Below are positions 7,922 to 16,235 of a stretch of 51,179 nucleotides of DNA, piece by piece. Source of the DNA: Microvirga aerophila. Its GTDB lineage: Bacteria > Pseudomonadota > Alphaproteobacteria > Rhizobiales > Beijerinckiaceae. The stretch is from positions 1 to 51,179 of the forward strand of contig NZ_QOIO01000044.1 of assembly GCF_003332305.1 (NCBI RefSeq). The letters are read 5' to 3'. Position numbers and translations under genes: made by a program. The notes under the pieces were generated by a model that saw only the letters and a list, made by a program, of their open reading frames with translations, was not told the origin of the DNA and made no database searches. Every line of letters begins with the position of its first letter. The stretch's first letter is position 1.

Positions 7922-8890
7922 ATGCACCATGATGCCCTGCACCAGTGGCAACACGACCACGTCTTCCTTGGCGACGCCCACGACCGGCACGAGCAGCGCA
8001 CCTGGCTGGTGGTCGGTCTGACTGCGGCCATGATGGTCGCCGAGATCGTCGCCGGAACGATCTTCGGGTCCATGGCGCTGATGGCCGACGGCTGGCACAT
8101 GTCGACCCATGCTGCGGCGCTCGCCATCGCGGCGCTGGCCTACCGCTTTGCCCGCAAGCACGCGCACGATCCCCGTTTCTCGTTCGGCACCGGCAAGGTC
8201 GGCGAGCTCGCGGCGTTCTCCAGCGCGATCATCCTGGCCCTCATTGCCCTGCTAATCGGCTACGAGAGCCTCGTGCGCCTGATGAACCCGGTGCCGATCC
8301 AGTTCGGTGAGGCGACGGTGGTGGCGGTGATCGGGCTTGCCGTGAACCTTGTAAGCGCCTGGCTGCTGGCCGGCGACCATCATCATGGGCATCACCATCA
8401 TGATCACGGACACCATCATGCCCATGGGCATGAGCATCATCATGGCGGCGACATGAACATCCGCGCCGCCTACCTGCACGTTCTCGCCGACGCCCTGACC
8501 TCCGTGCTTGCCATCGTGGCGCTGCTTGCCGGGCGGTTCTATGGCTGGACCTGGCTCGACCCCGTGATGGGCGTGGTGGGCGCGCTCGTGATCGCGCAAT
8601 GGTCATGGGGGCTGATCCGGGCGGCCGGCGCCACTCTCCTCGACACGGTCCCAGATCAGCAGCTTTCCAGGTCGGTCCGTGAAAGGATCGAGGTCGGGAA
8701 CGATCGCGTGACAGACCTCCATCTCTGGCGCCTGGGTCCTGGTCATACAGGCTTGATCGTCTCGGTCGTGTCGGACACCCCTCAGCCGCCCGACGTCTAC
8801 AAGCAGCGTCTGAGCGGCATCGAAGGGCTGTCGCATGTGACCGTCGAGGTGCATGCTTGTCCCAACCACCCGCAGCGCGAGGCAGCCTGA
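7922..8890 (+). CDS. dmeF: Cation diffusion facilitator, DmeF type
   Basis: Inner-membrane antiporter of 322 residues that exports divalent cations, classically Co(II) and Ni(II). Six TM helices are visible, with metal-site residues in TM2 (Asp56, His59, His63 in MADGWHMSTH) and TM5 (His186, Asp190 in HVLADALTS). The loop between TM4 and TM5 carries an extreme histidine run (about 153-174), as in DmeF proteins, followed by a C-terminal cytoplasmic domain. The open frame continues far upstream but the upstream part is not coding; ATG 7922 fits the family. The usual neighbouring dmeR repressor is missing and the 113-base gap before it shows no clear operator. Confidence 0.85.
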   Translation: MHHDALHQWQHDHVFLGDAHDRHEQRTWLVVGLTAAMMVAEIVAGTIFGSMALMADGWHMSTHAAALAIAALAYRFARKHAHDPRFSFGTGKVGELAAFSSAIILALIALLIGYESLVRLMNPVPIQFGEATVVAVIGLAVNLVSAWLLAGDHHHGHHHHDHGHHHAHGHEHHHGGDMNIRAAYLHVLADALTSVLAIVALLAGRFYGWTWLDPVMGVVGALVIAQWSWGLIRAAGATLLDTVPDQQLSRSVRERIEVGNDRVTDLHLWRLGPGHTGLIVSVVSDTPQPPDVYKQRLSGIEGLSHVTVEVHACPNHPQREAA

Positions 8891-8913
8891 TCGGCTGCCG
8901 GAAAGGCGATCTG

Positions 8914-9396
8914 ATGAACACCATGCATATGACCCGGCGCAGCCTCGTGACCGGTTTGGCGGCATGCGCCCTGCTTGCGTATTCCCGTCCCTTGCGAGCT
9001 GAGGATCTTCCGAAGATCGTCGTCAGCAAGGATCCGACCTGCGGCTGCTGCACCGGCTGGGTTCAACATCTGCGCCAGGCGGGCTTCACCGCGGACGTGG
9101 TCGAGACCTCCGAGATCAACCGCGTGAAGGTGCGCCTGGGGGTGCCCCAGGATCTTGCCTCCTGCCACACCGCAGAGATCGGCGGCTACGTCATCGAGGG
9201 CCATGTACCGGCCGACGCGATCAAGCGCCTCCTCGCCGAGAAGCCGGTGGGCAAGGGACTGGCTGTTGCCGGTATGCCGATGGACTCGCCGGGCATGGAG
9301 ATGGAGGGCATGGGGCCGGAGACCTACGAGGTTATCCTGTTCGGACCAGCCGGACACAGGGTGTTTGCTCGCTATTCCGGAGCACAAGCCCTCTGA
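8914..9396 (+). CDS. DUF411 family exported metal-binding protein
   Basis: A 160-residue protein with a twin-arginine-like leader (TRRSLVTGLAACALL) and a thioredoxin-fold-like DUF411 domain. The domain contains CGCC in DPTCGCCTGWV (about residues 41-51) and LASCHTAEIGGYVIEGHVP further on. DUF411 proteins are recurrent members of copper, silver and multi-metal resistance clusters and are thought to bind metal through these cysteines. A Met-rich tail segment (MPMDSPGMEMEGMG) supports a soft-metal ligand. ATG 8914 is preceded by GAAAGG with suitable spacing. It is the last gene of the cluster, 23 bases after dmeF. Confidence 0.85.
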   Translation: MNTMHMTRRSLVTGLAACALLAYSRPLRAEDLPKIVVSKDPTCGCCTGWVQHLRQAGFTADVVETSEINRVKVRLGVPQDLASCHTAEIGGYVIEGHVPADAIKRLLAEKPVGKGLAVAGMPMDSPGMEMEGMGPETYEVILFGPAGHRVFARYSGAQAL

Positions 9397-9783
9397 TGCT
9401 TGAGGCAAAACGCAATAGCCTTTGCCTGGCATGCCCGGATGATCGCTCACGCCAAACCAGTGCACGAGCCTCAAGAATGGAGCTGATTTCCTTGTATGTC
9501 CGCTCTGGTCAAACTAGGAAATGCCTGTTCTCCAGGAACGTCCGGTATTCCTTGCTGGCCAACGTTTCATTTACTTCAGCTCAGTGCCGGCAACCGATCA
9601 TCCGACGTTCGATGCGCAACAAACTGAACTTGCATCGCTCGTAAACGGCTGCTGAAGCGCTTTTGCCGACGAATCTGTGTTCAACATCCGCCGGGCTAAC
9701 CCTTGAGTGTAGGCGCAAGGAGATAAAGGCTTGTGCTACTGTCTGATCCGCCACCGGTTTAGGTGCCCATGCGGGAGGCCAGC
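9397..9783. other. Non-coding gap after the metal cluster
   Basis: No gene is supported. The gap holds a seven-base-pair hairpin (AGGCAAA at 9403-9409 with TTTGCCT at 9421-9427) shortly after the last metal gene, with no T-run behind it. It also holds the right copy of the flanking repeat (9524-9588) and the leader of the TAXI gene. An open frame at 9396-9644 has no family resemblance and overlaps the repeat. Confidence 0.6.
9524..9588. repeat. Right copy of the imperfect flanking repeat
   Basis: Partner of 141-207, in direct orientation, 9.4 kb away. The shared core TTCAGCTCAGTGCC is at 9575-9588, preceded by the matching TCCGGTATTCC and CTCCAGGAA blocks. Confidence 0.5.
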
Positions 9784-10944
9784 ATGGTTCCTGGTAGTGT
9801 ATCACCGTCCTGGGCAGGGGTACTGGCCGCCGTGCTGCTCCTGCTGACTGGGCTGATCCCGCCGCCGGTCATGGGGCAAACTCCACCATCGACATCATCC
9901 GGCAAACAGGCCGCACCAGCCCGGGACCCGAACACAATCGGGATAGTCGCAGGAAGCTCCGAAGGGGGCCAGCTTTCGCTGGTCAATGAGATCGCGAGAG
10001 TCCTCGCAGGAGGTCAGGAGACTGGCCCGCGTGGAGAGCTGGCGTTGCGCGTTCTCCCGATTGTCGGCCGCGGCGGGATCCACGACATCCAGGATGTCCT
10101 TGCGCTTCCCGGCGTAGACATGACGATTACACAGGAACACCTGCTCTCACGCCTGCAGGAGAGCAAAGAACTCGGGGATCTCAAGAGCAAGCTCGTCTAC
10201 ATCACCAAGCTGTTCAACGAAGAGCTTCACCTGATTGCCCGAGAGGAGATCCGGCAGGTCTCGGATCTTGCGGGTAAGCCCGTCAATTTCGGAGATTATG
10301 GCGGTAGTGTTGAGAACATCGCACGCGACCTCTTCAGAACGCTTGGCGTTGCGGTTTCAGAGGTCCACCTGGGCCCGGACGAGGCCATTGAAGAAATGCG
10401 CCAGGGCAGGATTGCCGCAACTGCCGTTCTAGCCTCGAAGCCGTCAGCCGTCGTGGAGAACCTCACCCGCGACGGCGGATTTCGTCTTGTTCAAGTTCCT
10501 TTCCCGGCCCAAGCAACACTCTACCTGCCCGCCGCGTTGCATCACGAGGACTATCCAACGCTTATTCCAGCCGGCGAGAGGGTAGAGACGATCGCCGCAG
10601 GAACGGTCCTCATTGCCTATAATTGGCCTGAGAAGAGCGCCCGCTACCAACTGCTCGGCAATTTCGTTGAATCCTTCTTCTCTCGCCTCTCCGAGTTTCA
10701 GGCGGCTCGGCGAAATCCCAGGTGGCAGGAGGTCAACATCGCGGCTGTTCTCCCGGACTGGAGGAGATTCAAGCCAGCCGAGCGCTGGGTTCAGACTTGG
10801 CAGGCGCGCCAAGCAGGCGCCGCTTCCACAGGATCGGTACCGCGCGAGACGCCTGGAGGGGCAACGTCGGAAGGGAGAAACAGCGAAACGGAACGTCTGT
10901 TTGAGGAATTTCTGCAATGGCGTGAACAACGAGGGAAACGCTGA
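9784..10944 (+). CDS. TAXI-family TRAP-type solute-binding protein (orphan)
   Basis: Exported binding protein of 386 residues. A signal peptide (about 10-32, ending VMGQ) precedes the TAXI domain, recognisable from LRVLPIVGRGGIHDIQD, the LVYITKLFNEELHLIAREEI stretch and FGDYGGSVENIA. In complete systems such a protein delivers small anions to DctQM-type membrane subunits; none is encoded here, so it may serve another permease or a sensory role. The C-terminal 35 residues are charged and helical. I prefer ATG 9784 because GGGAGG (9773-9778) is five bases upstream; GTG 9763 and ATG 9769 are in-frame alternatives. Confidence 0.8.
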   Translation: MVPGSVSPSWAGVLAAVLLLLTGLIPPPVMGQTPPSTSSGKQAAPARDPNTIGIVAGSSEGGQLSLVNEIARVLAGGQETGPRGELALRVLPIVGRGGIHDIQDVLALPGVDMTITQEHLLSRLQESKELGDLKSKLVYITKLFNEELHLIAREEIRQVSDLAGKPVNFGDYGGSVENIARDLFRTLGVAVSEVHLGPDEAIEEMRQGRIAATAVLASKPSAVVENLTRDGGFRLVQVPFPAQATLYLPAALHHEDYPTLIPAGERVETIAAGTVLIAYNWPEKSARYQLLGNFVESFFSRLSEFQAARRNPRWQEVNIAAVLPDWRRFKPAERWVQTWQARQAGAASTGSVPRETPGGATSEGRNSETERLFEEFLQWREQRGKR

Positions 10945-10987
10945 AGAAGCCCATGCTGTACGGCCCGGAGTCTGAGGGATGATGGCC

Positions 10988-11392
10988 ATGAAAAAGCAGT
11001 TAGCTGCGGCAAGCCTGTTGGCAATCTTGGCGGCTTCGGCGGTTGAGGCCCAGACCCCTCTCGGGCCGCCCCGTGGCTTTAAGAGGGTCAGCGATCTCGT
11101 GAAGATCCCACGTTTCCTGCCTGGGTTGGGCGTTCTCTACGTCCGGCCCGATACGCTACCGGCAGGCCCCTTCCTTGCTTACGACCGGCGAGGAAGGCGG
11201 GTGAGCACCATCTACATGATCCCGGTCGAGGATATCGGAAACCGGAAGAAGTTCGATCTGGCAGGCTTCGCAGGCCGGAATGATCATGTCTCAATCTATT
11301 TCAATGAGGGCCATCCTGGTGTCGAGGTGCCTCATTACCATGTCGTGATCTGGCATGTGAACAAGGCGGGTGAGGCGCGGGTCGCGAAGTAA
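10988..11392 (+). CDS. Small exported TTHB210-like (DUF5602) protein
   Basis: A 134-residue protein with a signal peptide (MKKQLAAASLLAILAASAVEA). The mature domain contains FLPGLGVLYVRPDTLPAGPFL, YMIPVEDI and VPHYHVVIWHV, resembling the TTHB210-like/DUF5602 fold. The HYH motif could bind metal, but no activity is established. It lies downstream of the TAXI gene in the same direction (43-base gap), so the pair may be co-expressed. Three in-frame ATGs (10979, 10982, 10988) cluster behind GAGGG at 10974-10978. 10988 gives the best spacing and a normal lysine-led signal peptide. Confidence 0.65.
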   Translation: MKKQLAAASLLAILAASAVEAQTPLGPPRGFKRVSDLVKIPRFLPGLGVLYVRPDTLPAGPFLAYDRRGRRVSTIYMIPVEDIGNRKKFDLAGFAGRNDHVSIYFNEGHPGVEVPHYHVVIWHVNKAGEARVAK

Positions 11393-11629
11393 GACACCAC
11401 GTCGATCGTTCAGCGGGTCGAGGAAAACCCACCGACATCGAAGAAAACGAGCTTCAAGGATGCAATCCTGATGGAGTTGTGAGTCGCGGATTATAGGGGC
11501 CGAGAAATGGCACACGGCCGAACGCACCGGGCCTGCCACACGCATTGGACCGCGTGGGGGACAGGCGCGAAATGCGTCTACGGCCGGGTCTTCTGCCGAC
11601 TAGCTCCATCGAAAACGTACGCTCGGCTC

Positions 11630-14600
11630 TCACCCGTTCTGGATGATGTCCCGGATTCTCGTCGCCAGCGCCTCGACCGCGAACGGCTTCGTGATCATCT
11701 CCATGCCCGGCTCCAGGAAGCCGTTGGCCAGCGTGGCGTTTTCGGCATAGCCCGTGATGAACAAGACCTTCAGGTCCGGACGCGTGACCCGCGCCTGGTC
11801 GGCGAGCTGGCGCCCGTTGATTCCAGGGAGCCCCACGTCGGTCACGAGAAGGTCGATGTTCTTGGGGGATTGCAGGATTTTGAGACCCGAGGGACCATCG
11901 GCTGCCTCCAGCGCTTGGTAGCCGAGCCCCTGGAGTACCTCGACGGTCAGGTTCCGGATCACGGGTTCGTCCTCGACGACCAGAACCGTTTCACCCGCCT
12001 CGGCCCGAGGAGCTTCGGTGACCGGCTCGCTGGGCAGCTCGTCCTCGGCGGCGCCCCAATGGCGCGGCAGGTAGAGCTTGATCGTCGTGCCTTGGCCCAC
12101 CTCCGAGTAAATCTTGAGGTGACCCTCCGACTGCTTGGTGAACCCATAGACCATGGACAGGCCGAGCCCCGTTCCCTGCCCCAGGGGCTTGGTCGTGAAG
12201 AACGGCTCGAAGGCGCGAGCGATCACTTCGGGCGGCATTCCCGTCCCGGTATCGGTGATGCAGATCGCCACGTATTGCCCGGGCGTCACGTCACGCTGGG
12301 CAGCCACATAGGCATTGTCGAGATGCGCATTCGCGGTCTCAATCGTGAGCTTGCCGCCGTCCGGCATGGCATCTCGGGCGTTGATCGCAAGGTTGAGGAT
12401 CGCGCTCTCGAGCTGGTTGGGGTCGCACAAGGTTGTCCACAGCCCGCCTGCGGTGACGATCTCCAGGGCATGTAGCGGGCCGATGGTGCGGCGGAGCAGG
12501 TCCTCCATGGATGCGACCAGCCGGTTGACGTTGACCGGCTTCGGGTCGAGTGGCTGGCGCCGCGAGAAGGCGAGGAGCCGATGGGTCAGCGCCGCGGCCC
12601 GCTGGGCCGAGCTCATCGCAGCCTTGGCGTAACGCTCGATGTTCTCGGTCCGGCCCTGGCTCATACGGATCTGCATCAGGTCGAGGGAACCGACGATCCC
12701 GGCGAGAAGATTGTTGAAGTCATGGGCGATGCCCCCGGTGAGCTGGCCCACTGCCTCCATCTTCTGCGCCTGCCGCAAGGCCTCTTCAGCCTGCCGCAGC
12801 GCTTCGGCCTGCTCCTTTTCGGCGTTCACGTCCCGCCCGACCGCATGGATGAACTGCTCATCCGGAACCGCGATCCAGGAGAGCCAGCGATAGGAGCCAT
12901 CCTTGTGGCGGTAGCGGTTCTCGAACCGAAGCGTTGTGATTCCCTCGGACAGCCGCCCTGCCTCGGCCACCGTGGCGGCATGATCGTCAGGGTGGACAAG
13001 GCCCAGGAAGTTCGCGCCGATGAGCTCATCCTCGCGCCAGCCCAACAGGGTCGCCCAGGCCGGATTGACCGCCATGATCGTTGCATCGAAACGCGCCACC
13101 AGCATGACATCGGTGGACAGCCGCCACATCCGATCCCGGTCCGCGGTCCGTTCGGCCACCTGCGCCTCGAGGGTCTCGTTCAGCTTGCGGAGTGCATCGG
13201 CGGCAGTTTTCTGATCCTCGATGTCCGTGTTGGTGCCGACCCAGCGCACCACGGCGCCATTGTCGCCGCGGATGGGAACCGCCCTTGCGATGTGCCAGCG
13301 GTAAGCCCCGTCCGAACGCCGAAGCCTAAACTCGGTCTCGTACGGGATCCCCGACGACAGGGAGACGGCCCACCGGTCACCCACTAAGGCCAAGTCGTCG
13401 GGATGCACCATGTAGGTCCAGCCGTCCCCATCAAGCTCACCCGGCAAGGCTCCGCCGTATTCATAGACTTGGTCGTTGAACCAGTCGAGCTGCCCACTGG
13501 GAGGCGAGGTCCACACATGGTTCGGCATCGCCTGCGCGAAGGTCCGGAACTGCGCCTCGCTGGCGCGCAGCGCCGCCTCGGCGTGCTTGGTCGCGCTGAT
13601 GTCGCGGTAGAAGGCAGCCACCCCGCCCAGCACCGGATAGATGCGCAGCGCCAGCCAGAGGTCGTGGCCCCTGCCCTCATCCACGTACCGGTGGTCAAGC
13701 TCCACCGGAACTCGTTCGGTCATCGCACGACGATAGGCAGCCTCCATAGGCGTGCCCATGGAGCTGGGGAAGACTTCCCAATGGCTCCGCCCGACGACCT
13801 CGCTCTCCGTGCGGCGGTCAAGCCGCAGCCCCTCCGCATTGATCTCGGTGATGCGAAACTCCTCGTCTAGAACGATGAACCCCTCGCTCATGGCAGCCAG
13901 CATGCTCGCATAACGCGCGTTGCTCGCGTTGATGGCCGCCTGGGCTAAATGCGCCTCGGTAACGTCGTGGCCTTCGCAGAAGATGCCGGTGACCTTGCCG
14001 GCCTCGTCGAGCATGGGTTCGTAGATGAAGTCGAGAAAGAGCTCCTCCATGACAGCATCGGGCGTCACCTGGAGGCGAACAGGGATGTGATGGGCGACGA
14101 ACCGCTCTCCCGTGGCGTATACTTGGTCGAGCAACTCGTAGAAGCCTTGGCCGGCGAGTTCCGGGAAGACCTCGCGCACGGTCCTGCCGACGAAGTCACG
14201 GGCGCCGAACAGGCGTGAATACGCCTGGTTGACGAACTCGAATACATGCTCCGGCCCATCCAGGATCGTGATGAAGCCCGGGGCCCGCTCGAACAGGCGC
14301 CGCTGCCGGGCGGTCTCGGCCGCGAGCCGCCGCTCGGCCATGACCTGTCCGGTGATCTCCATGCACGGGCAGAAGAATCCGGCCACCTCTCCGGTCTCAT
14401 CACGCACCGGCGTATAGGAAAAGGCGAAATGCGTCTCCTCCGGGTAGCCGCGGCGCTCCATAACGAGGGTGATGTCGTCCATGTGGACCGGCTCGCCCGC
14501 ATACGCCTGCGCGACAATCGGCAGGAGGTCTGACTGAATCTCATGCCAAACAGCGAGGAAGTCACGACCCAGAGCGGCCGGATGCTTGCGCGCGAGGACC

Positions 14601-14827
14601 TCCACATAGGCATCGTTGTAGAGCAGTGTGCGCTCCGGCCCCCAAGCAATGAACATGGGCTGGTTCGACCCCAGCATGACCCCGACGAGGGCTTTGAGGC
14701 CTTGCGGCCACCCCTCGGGAGAGCCAACAGGCGTCGCGGACCAGTCGTGCGCACGCATGAGGGCGCCCATCTCCCTGCCACCAGAGAGAAAGTCCAGCCT
14801 TTTGCTTGGCTTAGACCTGCCGTGCAT
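11630..14827 (-). CDS. Soluble multi-PAS hybrid histidine kinase
   Basis: Cytoplasmic sensor kinase of 1065 residues without TM segments. Five PAS-type domains occupy about 45-165, 175-295, 305-415, 425-540 and 565-670. They are followed by a HisKA domain with phospho-acceptor His702 in GGIAHDFNNLLAG, an HATPase domain (about 800-922; DTGTG at 859-863, GTGLGLS at 885-891) and a C-terminal receiver (about 946-1062; Asp997, Lys1047). The HDFNN H-box places it in the HWE-independent, NtrB-like PAS kinase group common in Rhizobiales. Having its own receiver and no response regulator neighbour, it probably signals through a separate phosphotransfer protein. The start has ACGAGG upstream. The stimulus is unknown; PAS1 and PAS2 could bind small ligands, redox cofactors or flavin. 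Confidence 0.88.
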   Translation of the reverse strand: MHGRSKPSKRLDFLSGGREMGALMRAHDWSATPVGSPEGWPQGLKALVGVMLGSNQPMFIAWGPERTLLYNDAYVEVLARKHPAALGRDFLAVWHEIQSDLLPIVAQAYAGEPVHMDDITLVMERRGYPEETHFAFSYTPVRDETGEVAGFFCPCMEITGQVMAERRLAAETARQRRLFERAPGFITILDGPEHVFEFVNQAYSRLFGARDFVGRTVREVFPELAGQGFYELLDQVYATGERFVAHHIPVRLQVTPDAVMEELFLDFIYEPMLDEAGKVTGIFCEGHDVTEAHLAQAAINASNARYASMLAAMSEGFIVLDEEFRITEINAEGLRLDRRTESEVVGRSHWEVFPSSMGTPMEAAYRRAMTERVPVELDHRYVDEGRGHDLWLALRIYPVLGGVAAFYRDISATKHAEAALRASEAQFRTFAQAMPNHVWTSPPSGQLDWFNDQVYEYGGALPGELDGDGWTYMVHPDDLALVGDRWAVSLSSGIPYETEFRLRRSDGAYRWHIARAVPIRGDNGAVVRWVGTNTDIEDQKTAADALRKLNETLEAQVAERTADRDRMWRLSTDVMLVARFDATIMAVNPAWATLLGWREDELIGANFLGLVHPDDHAATVAEAGRLSEGITTLRFENRYRHKDGSYRWLSWIAVPDEQFIHAVGRDVNAEKEQAEALRQAEEALRQAQKMEAVGQLTGGIAHDFNNLLAGIVGSLDLMQIRMSQGRTENIERYAKAAMSSAQRAAALTHRLLAFSRRQPLDPKPVNVNRLVASMEDLLRRTIGPLHALEIVTAGGLWTTLCDPNQLESAILNLAINARDAMPDGGKLTIETANAHLDNAYVAAQRDVTPGQYVAICITDTGTGMPPEVIARAFEPFFTTKPLGQGTGLGLSMVYGFTKQSEGHLKIYSEVGQGTTIKLYLPRHWGAAEDELPSEPVTEAPRAEAGETVLVVEDEPVIRNLTVEVLQGLGYQALEAADGPSGLKILQSPKNIDLLVTDVGLPGINGRQLADQARVTRPDLKVLFITGYAENATLANGFLEPGMEMITKPFAVEALATRIRDIIQNG

Positions 14828-15084
14828 ACTGCCTCGTTTCCTTGTTCGCGACGATCCGGGCTATCCCAGCTTCACGCGCTCGATTCCAAGAGTGTGACCC
14901 CGCGCCCCGGACCTTAGTGACAGGATGCTGTATCGGCTGCAACAATGCTTAGCGCGAGGAGAGCCCCCCGGCAGAGGTTGTTCCGTCCAAAAACGTTGAC
15001 GGCGGCGTGAACACGCCCCCGGAGCTCAGGGACATGCCTGCCATTCGAAGACAAGCGTTTGCGGGCTTCCCTATGGTCGGCCCC

Positions 15085-15999
15085 TCATGCATCGCCCCAC
15101 GGGGCGTCGTCCAGAGCATTGAGCGGCACCTTGAGGTAGCGCTTGCCGTTGCTCTCCGGTTCCGGTAGGCGCCCCCCGCAGATGTTCACCTGGAGCGCGT
15201 GGAGGATGAGCTTGGGCATCGGCAGCTCACGGTCGCGCGCCTCGCGGATTTCCACGAACTCCTCCTCGGACCGGGCCTTGACGAGATGCTTGTTCTCGCG
15301 TCGCTGTTGCGCAACCGTGCTCTCCCATTGCGGCTCACGGCCGCCGGGCATGTAGTCGTGCCCGGTGAACAGGCGCGTATCGTCCGGCAGGGCCATGATG
15401 CGCTGGATGCTTTGCCATAGGGCGCGGGCTGAGCCGCCGGGAAAGTCGGCGCGAGCCGTGCCCGCATCAGGCATGAAAATCGTGTCGTGAATGAAGGCCG
15501 CGTCGCCGACCACGTAGGTGACGGAGGCGAGCGTGTGGCCGGGCGTGAACATCACCTCCACGTCCAAGGAGCCGATCTTGAAGCGCTCGCCATCGGCGAA
15601 GAGCTTGTCCCAGTGAGAGCCGTCGGTCGGGAAGCTGTCCGGCCAGTTGTAGATACTTTTCCAGAGCTTCTGGACCTCGACGATCTTCTCGCCGATGGCA
15701 GTTAGTGCTCCAGTCCTTTCCTTAAGATAATCAGCCGCCGAAAAGTGGTCGGCATGGGGATGCGTGTCGAGGATCCACTCCGGGACATAGCCCTCACGTT
15801 CGATATGAGCGAGCAACCTGTCAGCCGAGGCCGTTGCAGTAGCGCCGGATTTTGGGTCGAAATCCAACACCGGATCAATGACGGCGCATTTCCTCGTCTC
15901 GGGATCCGCCACAACGTACTGAACGCTGTTGGTTCGCTTCTCGTAGAAACCCGTCACGAGCGGTCGAGCGTTCAACGGCAGTGAAGTCGGGGTCGACAT
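15085..15999 (-). CDS. MBL-fold hydrolase, persulfide dioxygenase-like (ETHE1/Blh group)
   Basis: A 304-residue metallo-beta-lactamase-fold enzyme. Ligand residues are His80, His82, Asp84 and His85 in THPHADHF, His155 in PGHT, Asp172 in HDTIF and His214 in TGHDY. The opening pattern, with AVIDPVLDFDPKSG and DAGTARADFPGG, is that of bacterial ETHE1-like/Blh proteins, which oxidise glutathione persulfide in sulfide detoxification. No rhodanese domain or BigR-type regulator is nearby. ATG 15999 is eight bases after AGGAG and is preferred over ATG 16005, which is only two bases from it. The start region sits in a 19-bp tandem duplication (16001-16038). Confidence 0.85.
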   Translation of the reverse strand: MSTPTSLPLNARPLVTGFYEKRTNSVQYVVADPETRKCAVIDPVLDFDPKSGATATASADRLLAHIEREGYVPEWILDTHPHADHFSAADYLKERTGALTAIGEKIVEVQKLWKSIYNWPDSFPTDGSHWDKLFADGERFKIGSLDVEVMFTPGHTLASVTYVVGDAAFIHDTIFMPDAGTARADFPGGSARALWQSIQRIMALPDDTRLFTGHDYMPGGREPQWESTVAQQRRENKHLVKARSEEEFVEIREARDRELPMPKLILHALQVNICGGRLPEPESNGKRYLKVPLNALDDAPWGDA

Positions 16000-16000
16000 A

Positions 16001-16038
16001 CCCATGGCTCCTGTTCTCGCCCATGGCTCCTGTTCTCG
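16001..16038. repeat. Perfect 19-bp tandem duplication over a start region
   Basis: Two identical 19-base units (16001-16019 and 16020-16038) lie head to tail. On the minus strand each unit holds an AGGAG ribosome binding site followed by ATG. The upstream ATG (16024) is out of frame with the MBL-fold gene because 19 is not a multiple of three, so the duplication adds a decoy initiation site in the leader. Confidence 0.9.
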
Positions 16039-16235
16039 GCGGGCGGCTCCCGATGCCTTCAGCCGTCCAGCTAGGCTTTACGCCGAAACGTGACTCAGGG
16101 TCGGCCCACCGGCAAGAGGCGAAAAATGGCCATGCCCAGGAGGGAAGCACCGGGCTGCCGCCGAGGAACCGCGCCCGCGAAGCACCGTTGCCCTCGTTGA
16201 TGCAGGAAGCCGAGCATGGTTGCGAGGTTCACAGG

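Noticed and set aside
9403..9427. Hairpin AGGCAAA/TTTGCCT as an intrinsic terminator of the metal cluster
   Set aside because: The 11-base loop and lack of a T-run make it unconvincing; noted only in the gap description.
9396..9644. Plus-strand open frame after the DUF411 gene
   Set aside because: It overlaps the flanking repeat, has no recognisable domain and lacks a ribosome binding site.
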